Source of the DNA: Bradyrhizobium sp. AZCC 2262
GTDB lineage: Bacteria; Pseudomonadota; Alphaproteobacteria; Rhizobiales; Xanthobacteraceae
Length of the DNA stretch: 64,000 nt
Reading direction: 5' to 3'
NCBI RefSeq assembly: GCF_036924535.1
Contig: NZ_JAZHRT010000001.1
Span: forward strand, 6,138,001 to 6,202,000
A model generated the notes under the pieces. It saw only the letters and a program-made list of their open reading frames with translations, was not told the origin of the DNA and did not search any database. Each line of letters opens with the position of its first letter. The first letter of the stretch is position 1. Below are positions 35,133 through 42,852 of this stretch, in pieces. The translations under genes and the position numbers were made by a program.

Positions 35133-36317
35133 ATGAAGAAACTTGAGGTCTTATTAGCGCTTCTAGGTTTCCTGAGCATGGACTGGGGTGTGGCCGGCAT
35201 CGCCGTCGCGCAAACCCCGGGCGTCACGGCGACGGAAATCAAGCTGGGTCAAACCAAGCCTTATAGCGGTCCCGCCTCAGCCTACGGACTTCAGGGCAAA
35301 GCGGAGACCGCCTATTTCCAGATGATCAACGATAACGGTGGCATCAATGGCCGCAAGGTCAATCTGATCAGCCTGGACGACGCTTACAGCCCACCCAAAA
35401 CCTTTGAACAGACGCGCCGCCTCGTCGAGCAAGATGAGGTCGCGGCAATCTTCGGAACACTGGGTTCACCTACGAACTCAGCTATCAAAAAATACTTGAA
35501 TGGGCGCAAGATTCCGCAGTTGTTCATCGTGGCCGGCGCATCGGCTTTCGCCGATCCGGAGCATTTTCCATGGACCATACCGGGCGTATGGATCTATTCC
35601 GACGAGGCGAAACTCTATGCCGCGGACATCCTCAAGAACACACCCAATGCCAAAATCGCAATTTTATATTCTAACGATGATGCCGGCCGGGACTATGCCG
35701 CCGCCTTCAAGGCGGGACTTGGCGCCAAGGTCAGTCAAATCGTCAGCGAGCTGAAATATGAATCGACCGATCCGACTGTGGATTCCCAGGTCGTAGCATT
35801 GGCGGCGACAGGCGCGGACGTGTTCTTTTATCAGGCGACCCCCAAATTCAGCGCGCAGATCCTTCGAAGAAAGCATCTGCTCGGCTGGAATGCAAAGACC
35901 TATGTCGCGGCAACGGGAAGCTCGCTCGCGTCGGCTCTAGTGCCGGCAGGGTTAGAAACAGCTCAGGGCATCAACTCGGGCGCTTATCTCAAGGATCCGG
36001 ACGATCCGAGATGGGCGAACGATCCGGGTTACAAGGAATATGCGGCCTGGATGGACAAATATCTTCCGGGTGCGAACAAGTCGGAGGGTCTCTACATCAG
36101 CGGCTTCAACAATGCGCAGGTGATGGCCAAGGTCCTTGAACAATGCGGAAGCGATCTTAGCCGCGAGAACATCCTCAAGCAGGCAACCAATCTGGACCTC
36201 GAAAGGCCGATGCTGCTGCCCGGCATCCGCTATAAGATATCCCCTGACGATTACCGTCCTATCAAGAACATTCGCCTGCAGGTCTTCAAGGGCGATCGAT
36301 GGTGGCTCGTCGACTAG
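35133..36317 (+). CDS. ABC solute-binding protein (Peripla_BP_6), paralogue 2
   Basis: A 394-residue periplasmic binding protein with signal peptide LEVLLALLGFLSMDWGVAGI ending near AVAQ at residue 28. The first-lobe sequence VTATEIKLGQTKPYSGPASA and GGINGRKVNLISLDDAYSPP matches paralogues 1 and 3. Start at 35133 follows GGAGAAGAAG; an in-frame start at 35076 lacks a signal sequence. It sits between two MDR oxidoreductase genes on the plus strand, without a permease. Confidence 0.92.
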   Translation: MKKLEVLLALLGFLSMDWGVAGIAVAQTPGVTATEIKLGQTKPYSGPASAYGLQGKAETAYFQMINDNGGINGRKVNLISLDDAYSPPKTFEQTRRLVEQDEVAAIFGTLGSPTNSAIKKYLNGRKIPQLFIVAGASAFADPEHFPWTIPGVWIYSDEAKLYAADILKNTPNAKIAILYSNDDAGRDYAAAFKAGLGAKVSQIVSELKYESTDPTVDSQVVALAATGADVFFYQATPKFSAQILRRKHLLGWNAKTYVAATGSSLASALVPAGLETAQGINSGAYLKDPDDPRWANDPGYKEYAAWMDKYLPGANKSEGLYISGFNNAQVMAKVLEQCGSDLSRENILKQATNLDLERPMLLPGIRYKISPDDYRPIKNIRLQVFKGDRWWLVD

Positions 36318-36472
36318 ATATGTGGGCGGTCAGACCTTCGCAAAAAGGAAAGTAGAATCGTATTTGTCAGACTGGAAGAATTGATGCGTTCTAACCCTAG
36401 AACGTATCGTAATGCAGCCGCAGCGCTGGGCCGCGTTCGAAGTCCCTGGTCCTTCGGAGCTGGAGCCTGAAG

Positions 36473-37579
36473 ATGCCTGAAAAATTGCGACGGTGGATTT
36501 ATTCCCGGCCGATGGTCGACAACATCCTCGGACCGGAGCAGTTTGAACTGCGTGAAGTCCCGATTCCCGAACTGCTGCAGGAGCAGGCGCTGGTCCGCGT
36601 CAAGCTTGTGAACATTCATTCCGGCACGCGCGCGCGCATGACCAACGGGATGACCAAGCTCGGCGATACCGACAAAAGCAACTATGCCTGTGCTGAAGTG
36701 ATTCAGTCGCGTGACCGCACCTTCAAGGAAGGTGATGTGATTGCGTGTCAGGCGGGATGGCAGGATTACCAGATTGTCAGCAGCGAAGACGCCTGCGTGG
36801 GTTACGGCCCCGCCAGCGACCTCACGAAGGCCCTGAATGGCACCAACTCGCAATGGAACTACGTCTTCAGGCCGGCGATGGTGAAGATGTGGTCGACCGA
36901 AGTGCTGATGGAAATGTTCGGCACCTCGGGAATGACCGCTTATTTCGGTCTGAGGGAATGCGGTCCGCTGATACCGCGGGATAATGTCGCGGTCGCCGGC
37001 ACCACCGGCTCGGTCGGCTCAATTGCCGCGCAGCTCGCCAGAATAGCCGGGTGTCATGTGGTTGGGTTCGGCGGCGGGCCGGAGCGCTGCCAATGGGTGG
37101 TGGATACACTCGGCATCGACAAGTGCATCGACTATCGCGCTGGCGATCTCGCCGGGCAGCTCGAATCCGCGTTCCCCGAAGGCATTGACTTCTTCTCCGA
37201 CGGGATTGGCGGCGCGATGACGGAGACCGTTATCTCCTTCGTGAACCAGAATGGGCGCCTGTTTTCCTACGGGGGTGCGGCGGCTTACTATGCCGACAAG
37301 CCCGACGCGCCGCAGCAGCGTCCCTCGTTGCGGCAGGCCTTTGGCATTTCGGAGTATGTCGAAGCCGTCTTGAAGAAACGCAACATCAAGTCAGAGTGCT
37401 GGATCGTCGATGCCTTCTATCATGAGCGGCTGAGAGCCGAGGACGATCTGTCCCGACATTTACGCAGCGGCGCATTGAAGCCTGTCAACAATGTCGTGGA
37501 GGGTTTCGAGAATCTGCCGGGCGCGGTCGCTGGCCTTTATGCGAATTCGCGTTCCGGCAAATTGCAGGTGCGGTTCTAA
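36473..37579 (+). CDS. MDR-family oxidoreductase (PTGR/CurA-like)
   Basis: A 368-residue medium-chain reductase. N-terminus RRWIYSRPMVDNILGPEQFE and REVPIPELLQEQALVRVKLV, coenzyme loop VAVAGTTGSVGSIAAQLARI near 175, and HLRSGALKPVNNVVEGFENL, a pattern like prostaglandin reductase/CurA NADP-dependent enoyl reductases. No catalytic zinc site is visible. It probably reduces an alpha,beta-unsaturated ketone or acyl-CoA. It is the last plus-strand gene before the convergent HxlR gene. Confidence 0.85.
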   Translation: MPEKLRRWIYSRPMVDNILGPEQFELREVPIPELLQEQALVRVKLVNIHSGTRARMTNGMTKLGDTDKSNYACAEVIQSRDRTFKEGDVIACQAGWQDYQIVSSEDACVGYGPASDLTKALNGTNSQWNYVFRPAMVKMWSTEVLMEMFGTSGMTAYFGLRECGPLIPRDNVAVAGTTGSVGSIAAQLARIAGCHVVGFGGGPERCQWVVDTLGIDKCIDYRAGDLAGQLESAFPEGIDFFSDGIGGAMTETVISFVNQNGRLFSYGGAAAYYADKPDAPQQRPSLRQAFGISEYVEAVLKKRNIKSECWIVDAFYHERLRAEDDLSRHLRSGALKPVNNVVEGFENLPGAVAGLYANSRSGKLQVRF

Positions 37580-37610
37580 TCAAACTGAAGGCCGGGGAAT
37601 TCCTAGAGCC

Positions 37611-37650
37611 GAGCATAATCCGGAAAAGCGGGAACCGGTTTTCCCCTCGG
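37611..37650. repeat. RIME-like rhizobial intergenic palindrome
   Basis: GGAAAAGCGGGAACCGGTT followed by TTCC, flanked by GAGCATAATCC, resembles the core of the common palindromic intergenic repeat of Rhizobiales (GGAAAA..CCGGTTTTCC). It lies between convergent genes, where it could also act as a transcriptional end signal. Only one copy was noticed in this window. Confidence 0.6.
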
Positions 37651-37740
37651 TACAAACGCAGGCGTGCCCGGAGATCCTTGGCTAGTCGAGGCTGCCGGAA
37701 AGCTTGTGATCGAGATCGATAATGAAGTGGCAAACTTGCT

Positions 37741-38703
37741 CTAACCCGCGACGGCTGTGTCATGGGCAGCAGAATTGCCACGCGGAACGTGCTCGATGGC
37801 AATGTCGTCAGCGCCCACGCGCTCCCCGCACGTCGCGCAGGTCAGCACTGGAACAACGTGTTTGCCGCACGGCTTGTGTCGGAGATCGATTACAGGCCGG
37901 CCGTTTGAGAGCCATTTTCCAGCCCAAGTCAGCAACGCCAAGGGGACCGGGTAGAAATCGAGGCCCTTTTCGGTCAGCCGATATTCGCGTGGCTCCGGCG
38001 TCTTCTGGTAGGCCGTTTTCACCAGCACGCCCAGGTCGACCAACCGATTGAGCCGGCTGGCCAGGATATTCGGCGCGATCCCGAGATACGCCTCGAATTC
38101 GCCAAACCGCCGGGTGCCGAGGAAGCATTCGCGGACGATCAGCGAACTCCAGCGATCTCCTATGATCCGCAGCGCTCGGGCAATCGAACAGGCTTGCGAA
38201 CGTTCGATCAAGTCGAGGTCCGGCGACCGATGCCGTCGCGCGCCGGTCGACTCGGTAGAGGCGCGGTAAACCGAGGCGACAGTGACTTCACGTGCCTCGA
38301 GTTTGTGTCCGCATTCCGAGCAGCAAAGCACGGCCTCCATGGAATGACCGAACGGAACATGGAGCGCGCGACGGGTCGTATTTCCCCTGTCGCTGCACCA
38401 GCGATCGCCCCAGCGTTGGGCGGTGAGAAGGCAGGGGTGAAAATCGCGGCCCATCTCTGTCAGCACGTACTCCAGGTGCCCGCCGTCCTGGCGAACGTGC
38501 CGGCGTAGGAATAAGCCCCTCATCGTCAGATTCTCCAGCCGCTTGCTGAGAACCTTGCGCGCAATGCCCAGCCGCTGATGGAACTCCTCGAACCGGGTTA
38601 CGCCGTCGTAAATGGCGTCACGCAAAATCATCCACGACCAGGCATCACCGAGCAGATCGGCGGCCAAGAGATCGGGTCCCATTTTACGGACGGTCGCGGT
38701 CAT
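37741..38703 (-). CDS. Tandem HxlR-domain transcriptional regulator
   Basis: A 320-residue protein with two complete HxlR winged helices. The first is about residues 9-105 (LLGDAWSWMILRDAIYDGVT, RKVLSKRLENLTMRGLFLRR). The second is about 175-275 (IIGDRWSSLIVRECFLGTRR, NILASRLNRLVDLGVLVKTA). Each is followed by a Cys-pair zinc-ribbon-like tail (CCSECGHKLEARE and CATCGERVGADD). Usual HxlR proteins have one domain and dimerise, so this could act as a monomer or bind four half-sites. It is divergent from the crotonase operon. Start 38703 follows AGGATGG. Confidence 0.88.
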   Translation of the reverse strand: MTATVRKMGPDLLAADLLGDAWSWMILRDAIYDGVTRFEEFHQRLGIARKVLSKRLENLTMRGLFLRRHVRQDGGHLEYVLTEMGRDFHPCLLTAQRWGDRWCSDRGNTTRRALHVPFGHSMEAVLCCSECGHKLEAREVTVASVYRASTESTGARRHRSPDLDLIERSQACSIARALRIIGDRWSSLIVRECFLGTRRFGEFEAYLGIAPNILASRLNRLVDLGVLVKTAYQKTPEPREYRLTEKGLDFYPVPLALLTWAGKWLSNGRPVIDLRHKPCGKHVVPVLTCATCGERVGADDIAIEHVPRGNSAAHDTAVAG

Positions 38704-38733
38704 TCCATCCTGTATCGCAAAAAGCAACAAAAC

Positions 38734-38753
38734 ATGCAAATTTCGACTTGCAT
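38734..38753. promoter_or_regulatory. Inverted repeat ATGCAA-N8-TTGCAT
   Basis: Perfect 6-bp arms (ATGCAA/TTGCAT) in the 108-bp divergent region between the tandem HxlR and crotonase genes. It stands 2 bases from a second palindrome. Likely one of two operators for the tandem regulator; inferred from position. Confidence 0.55.
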
Positions 38754-38755
38754 AT

Positions 38756-38780
38756 GGGAACTAAGTTGCATTAAGTTCCC
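38756..38780. promoter_or_regulatory. Inverted repeat GGGAACT-N11-AGTTCCC
   Basis: Perfect 7-bp arms in the same divergent region, about 32 bases before the crotonase start. The spacer contains TTGCAT, which also forms the right arm of the neighbouring palindrome. Two unlike palindromes could suit a protein with two unlike HxlR domains. Confidence 0.6.
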
Positions 38781-38811
38781 TTACGCAAGTCAAACCCATG
38801 GGAGGAAACAC

Positions 38812-39657
38812 ATGTCTGCCAACTCAGCTCAAGCTACCAAGTCGTCCGGTGCTGTACCGTCCAAGTCCGGAAAACTGCTCGTGGAGCGCAATGGTCCCGT
38901 CACGACTGTCACGTTGAACCGCCCTCAAGTGCACAATGCCCTCGACAAGGAAATTTCGGCGGAGCTCAATGCGGTTGTGAAAGAAATCAACGTGGATCGC
39001 GACTGCCGCGTCGTGATCTTCAAAGGCGCCGGCAACACCTTCTGCGCTGGTGACGACATCAAGGAGATCAGCACATGGGGGCCGAACGACGGTCCGTGGC
39101 AGATCCGCCAGTATCAGGAGACGGTCGATATCATTCAAAACATGTATCCCATCACAATCGCAGCGGTCGATGGGGTGTGCACCGGTGGCGGCCTCGAGCT
39201 GACGCTGGTATGCGACTTCGTCATTGCGACAAGCAGCTCGCGCTGGGGCATGCCGGAGATCAATTGGGACATTACGCCCGGCTGGGGCGGCTGCTCCCGC
39301 CTCGCTCGGTACGCTGGACCCCGCAAGACCAAGGAGTGGAACCTGCTCGGCGCCATGTTCACGGGCGAGACCGCAGAGCGCTATGATCTCGTTAACCGCC
39401 TGACGACGCCGGAGCGCCTTGAACGCGATGTTCAGGACCTGACCGCGGCCATGCTCGAAAAGGACGTGACGGCCGTTCGCTGCACCAAGCACTTCCTTAA
39501 CGCTGCCGCCGAATGCTCGACCGAGATCGGCCTTGCATTCGAGGGTGCGCCGCCGCGCACGACGAGCAGGGGCCGCCCGGAGGGTGTGCGCGATTTCGTA
39601 AACAAGGAAGGGCGGGACAGACGCCGGGTACTCGCCAACGCGATCTGGAAGGACTGA
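38812..39657 (+). CDS. Enoyl-CoA hydratase/isomerase (crotonase family)
   Basis: A 281-residue crotonase. The oxyanion-hole segments FCAGDDIKEI near 80 and TGGGLELTLVCDF near 122-134 are present, with both catalytic acids: Glu in LELTLVCD and Glu in MPEINWDITPGWGG. It should hydrate an enoyl-CoA or catalyse a related crotonase reaction. The ATG at 38812 follows GGAGG; a longer frame from 38578 crosses the regulator. It is followed on the plus strand by an acyl-CoA ligase 112 bases away. Both are probably controlled by the divergent tandem HxlR protein. Confidence 0.93.
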   Translation: MSANSAQATKSSGAVPSKSGKLLVERNGPVTTVTLNRPQVHNALDKEISAELNAVVKEINVDRDCRVVIFKGAGNTFCAGDDIKEISTWGPNDGPWQIRQYQETVDIIQNMYPITIAAVDGVCTGGGLELTLVCDFVIATSSSRWGMPEINWDITPGWGGCSRLARYAGPRKTKEWNLLGAMFTGETAERYDLVNRLTTPERLERDVQDLTAAMLEKDVTAVRCTKHFLNAAAECSTEIGLAFEGAPPRTTSRGRPEGVRDFVNKEGRDRRRVLANAIWKD

Positions 39658-39769
39658 GCCGCGGGACTATCCTGGGCGCACGCCTCGGAAAGAGTGAAAC
39701 GTTACGCTTGCGCGGTGGAAGCCGCGCAAGCGGCCGTTAGAAAGATCAATAAAACTAGGGAGATATCTC

Positions 39770-41551
39770 ATGTCGTCGCTTATGGCGAAAGCGCTGCCGA
39801 CTCTACCCGAAGTTGATCGGGTTCTTACCGGTCCGGGAGCACCATTCGAGCTTCAGACCCAAGAGATCGATGGCATTCCCCTACGCACCTACAAGAAGGC
39901 ACCACGACATCTGGGTGAGCTTCTTGAGACAAGCCGGAACTGGGGCAGCCGGGAGTTCATCGTTTATGAAAGCGAACGTCTGACCTTTGAGCAACACTAT
40001 CAGGCTGTGGCGTTGCTCGCGCACGAATTGGTTGAACGCTACGGCGTCGGGAAGGGCGATCGGGTTGCAATCGCGATGCGCAATCTCCCGGAATGGTCGA
40101 TCTCGTTCTGGGCCGGCGTGGCGATCGGTGCTATCGTGGTGCCGCTGAACGCGTGGTGGGTCGGCACCGAGCTCAACTACGCGTTAGCGGATAGCGGCAC
40201 GAAGGTAATCCTCCTCGACGCTGAGCGCTACAGCGTACTCGCGCCGTTCCTTCCTGACCTTCCGCTTCGCGGGGCAATAGTCACGCGCCTGAAGGAACAG
40301 GAATTACCCGCCCTTGCCTGTCGCCTGGAGTCGATCATTGGCGAGCACGGAAGCTATCGCTCCAATACAAGCGTTGCGATGCCAAGCCGCGAGTTGCGGC
40401 CAGACGACCGCGCGACCCTCTTCTACACGTCCGGCACTACCGGCCGGCCGAAGGGGGCCCTGGGGTCTCACCGCGGCGCGTGCACAAGTCTCATGAATAG
40501 CGCGGTGTCTCTTGCGCGCGCAAAACTCCGCTCGGGCGGCGCTCTAAGCGATCTGGCCAAACCCATGCCGCCGCGCGCGCTGCTCGCCATGGGGCCGCTG
40601 TTCCATGTAATTGCCTGCTTTGCGCAGCTACTCCCGGCTGTCGCGGGCGGTGCTAAGCTCGTCCTTATGTACAAATGGAATGCGGCCCGTGGATTCGAGC
40701 TGATCGAGCAGGAGCGCATCACCAATTTCAGCGGTGTACCGACGGCAATGTTGCAGGCGGTTGAGGAGGCCCAGAACGGCAAGGTTGCCACTGACAGCAT
40801 TCAGATGATCAGTTATGGTGGCTCTCCATCGCCGCCCGAGCTCGCGGCGCGGCTGATGAAGGCGTTTCCTACGGTAGTGCCGGCGACTGGCTATGGGCTG
40901 ACCGAGACCTCCGGAATGATTGCGATGGTTGTGGGTCCCGACTGCGCCGATCATCCCGCCAGCGCCGGATATCCCATGCCGGTGGTCGATATCGCGGTCA
41001 TCGCCGCCGACGGCCATGAGGCGCAAGCCGGTGAAATCGGCGAAATCCGGGTTCGCGGTCCTGGCGTGATCAAGGCGTATTGGAACGATCCCGAAGCGAC
41101 TAAGGCTACGATCGTCGATGGCTGGCTGCGCACCGGTGACCTCGGTCGGCTCGACGAAGATGGATTCGTCTACCTCGTCGACCGCGCGAAGGACATGATC
41201 ATCCGCGGCGGCGAGAACGTTTACTGTGTCGAGGTGGAAAACGCTCTGCTTGAGCATTTGGCGGTGAAGGATGCGGCTGTCATCGGCCTTCCCCATCCAA
41301 CACTCGGTGAACAAGTCGCCGCCGTCGTTGAAATCCCCCAAAACGACGACGTGAGTGAGGAAGAGCTGAAGCGATTTCTTTCGACGCGTCTGGCAGCATT
41401 CAAGATTCCGGTGATGATCGAGCTGAGGCGGTCACCGCTCCCCAGGAACACCACGGGAAAGCTGCTCAAGCCCCAAATCCGGTCCGAATTGACCGACACT
41501 TGGGGCCTGAGAACAGTTGTCCCGACGCCACCCTGCTCACGGCCTATTTGA
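39770..41551 (+). CDS. AMP-dependent acyl-CoA ligase (long form)
   Basis: A 593-residue ANL ligase. LFYTSGTTGRPKGALGSHRG near 223 is the P-loop, VPATGYGLTETSGMIAMV near 370 the A5 motif, GWLRTGDLGRLDEDGFVYLV near 450, and the catalytic Lys is in PRNTTGKLLKPQIR near 570. The N-terminal about 45 residues extend beyond the usual family start. It activates a carboxylic acid, supplying the crotonase. AGGGAG precedes the ATG at 39770. Confidence 0.93.
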   Translation: MSSLMAKALPTLPEVDRVLTGPGAPFELQTQEIDGIPLRTYKKAPRHLGELLETSRNWGSREFIVYESERLTFEQHYQAVALLAHELVERYGVGKGDRVAIAMRNLPEWSISFWAGVAIGAIVVPLNAWWVGTELNYALADSGTKVILLDAERYSVLAPFLPDLPLRGAIVTRLKEQELPALACRLESIIGEHGSYRSNTSVAMPSRELRPDDRATLFYTSGTTGRPKGALGSHRGACTSLMNSAVSLARAKLRSGGALSDLAKPMPPRALLAMGPLFHVIACFAQLLPAVAGGAKLVLMYKWNAARGFELIEQERITNFSGVPTAMLQAVEEAQNGKVATDSIQMISYGGSPSPPELAARLMKAFPTVVPATGYGLTETSGMIAMVVGPDCADHPASAGYPMPVVDIAVIAADGHEAQAGEIGEIRVRGPGVIKAYWNDPEATKATIVDGWLRTGDLGRLDEDGFVYLVDRAKDMIIRGGENVYCVEVENALLEHLAVKDAAVIGLPHPTLGEQVAAVVEIPQNDDVSEEELKRFLSTRLAAFKIPVMIELRRSPLPRNTTGKLLKPQIRSELTDTWGLRTVVPTPPCSRPI

Positions 41552-41639
41552 CGGCGATGGCACCCCACGGCCCTTAGGTTCGCGCGACGCGATGGCGAGA
41601 AAGCAACGCAATTAATGATGAGAAAGGTACATGACAATG

Positions 41640-42062
41640 CTCGGATATTCTGTTGCGGTTCGAACGCGACGGTCGCAGCTACGTCCTACGGCGGTCGGCA
41701 CGCAGTCCGCGTGGCGACGGCAATGCCACCAACCGTCGTGAGGCGCGGGTGCTCGGCGCCCTCGCCGGTTCCGACGTTCGCATCCCGGCCTGATCGCTGC
41801 CTGCTCATCGACCGACGTAATCGGCGCGGCCTTTTATTTGATGGAGCCGGTGGCGGGGTTCAGTGCCATGGTTGCGCTGCCGCCGCTCCATGCCGGAGAT
41901 GCCGCGGTCCGGCGGCGCACGGGATTTGCGCTGGTCGACGGCGCTTTGGCGCTCGGGCGTTTCGATTACAAGGCAGCTGGGCTGGAAGATTTCGGCAAGA
42001 TCGATGGCTTTCTGGAGCAGCAGGTTCCGCGCTGGCCCGCGCTCCTCGACAGCTACCATGAC
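41640..42062 (+). pseudogene. Fragment of APH-family kinase gene (first piece of a four-part mosaic)
   Basis: Nearly the same sequence as 31159-31580 in the intact kinase gene, in the same orientation, coding residues about 40-180 of that protein. The reading starts ILLRFERDGRSYVL-like, changes frame near 41790, and continues as FYLMEPVAGFSAMVALPPLH to LLDSYHDY. Both ends are abrupt: before it lies the ligase 3' region, after it a ferredoxin-reductase fragment begins within a few bases. It lacks the catalytic HGD loop and cannot be functional. Confidence 0.88.
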
Positions 42063-42236
42063 TACTCCACCACGAACGCCTGCTTTTCGTTGTCTTGATG
42101 CACAATCCGTATGTCGTCGGCATCAACCGCGGAACCGAACATTTGTAGACTTACTCCGTACAAGTCTGACCAGAAGTAGGGAACAAAATCGCGCCAAGGA
42201 GTTCCGATTCCGCCAGAATGGATTGTGCGACGATGC
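42063..42236 (-). pseudogene. Fragment of ferredoxin reductase gene (second mosaic piece)
   Basis: Copy of 7164-7341 of the intact ferredoxin reductase, same orientation, giving GGIGTPWRDFVPYFWSDLYG then VSLQMFGSAVDADDIRIVHQ. I counted about four differences over the best-aligned about 155 bases, including one missing base. It holds only about 58 residues of the C-terminal domain. Both ends are fused directly to unrelated gene fragments. Confidence 0.88.
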
Positions 42237-42404
42237 GGTTTGCATTTGCGCCGGGCCGTAGCGTCTGGATTGCGGTGCCGATTGTCGGCAGCGCGGGACC
42301 GCCGGTCAGAGGGTTCTGATATTCGAGAAGCGTGTCGTCGAAGGATCCGGATCAAGCCCGACCACTTGTGACAGGGCTTCCTGCGCCCGAGACCAGGTAT
42401 AGGC
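42237..42404 (-). pseudogene. Fragment of gentisate dioxygenase gene (third mosaic piece)
   Basis: Copy of about 16072-16238 of the intact dioxygenase, same orientation, covering the region around LAYTWSRAQEALSQ and LTGGPALPTIGTAIQ. It has a frameshift near 42340 and many more substitutions than the ferredoxin-reductase piece, so the two pieces differ in age or in source gene. Neither cupin metal site is complete. Confidence 0.85.
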
Positions 42405-42555
42405 GTTCATTATAACGCTTAGAGACGTTGAGATCGACATCGAGGACTGCAACATCAGCGCCGAGGCTGGCCAGCCGATGTACGTAAACCCGTCCCATCC
42501 CGCCACCGGCTCCGGTAACGGTAACGACAGCAAACTTTCCGCGAAGAGTCCTCAT
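42405..42555 (-). pseudogene. SDR N-terminal fragment (fourth mosaic piece)
   Basis: From an ATG at 42555 the reading MRTLRGKFAVVTVTGAGGGM, then GRVYVHRLASLGADVAVLDV, is an SDR N-terminus with its cofactor loop. It stops after about 50 residues where the dioxygenase fragment begins. A clear parent was not found in this window, unlike the other three pieces. Confidence 0.75.
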
Positions 42556-42852
42556 AAAATTCCCATTCTTAAATCAACGAAAGCAACCGCCGAAACGTAA
42601 CCAGCCCGCTTCGACGCGTCACGGAACCGGCACACTCCGAAGACGATTTTCATATCTCCAACCGCAACTAAACGCATTCACGACTAATTTCGTGTGCCGT
42701 CGCAATGGCGCCAGCGGACAGGATGCCCAATTGATCAAAGCACCGCGAATGCGGCCAAACGGATGATTGCCCGTAGGAGACACCCTCGCCCGTCAGCTTT
42801 TGTTTGTGCGCTCCAGCTAGCACGGCTATCTGCCTGGAGACGTCCTATCGAA
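42556..42852. other. Intergenic, nothing recognised
   Basis: About 300 bases between the mosaic and the binding-protein stop codon. No open frame with domain content, no palindrome and no terminator hairpin was seen. Confidence 0.4.

Noticed and set aside
37694..37720. 27-base stretch like the 3' end of the quinone reductase gene (GKLVIEID)
   Set aside because: A possible micro-fragment of the mosaic type, but too short to separate from chance; mentioned only in the reductase entry.
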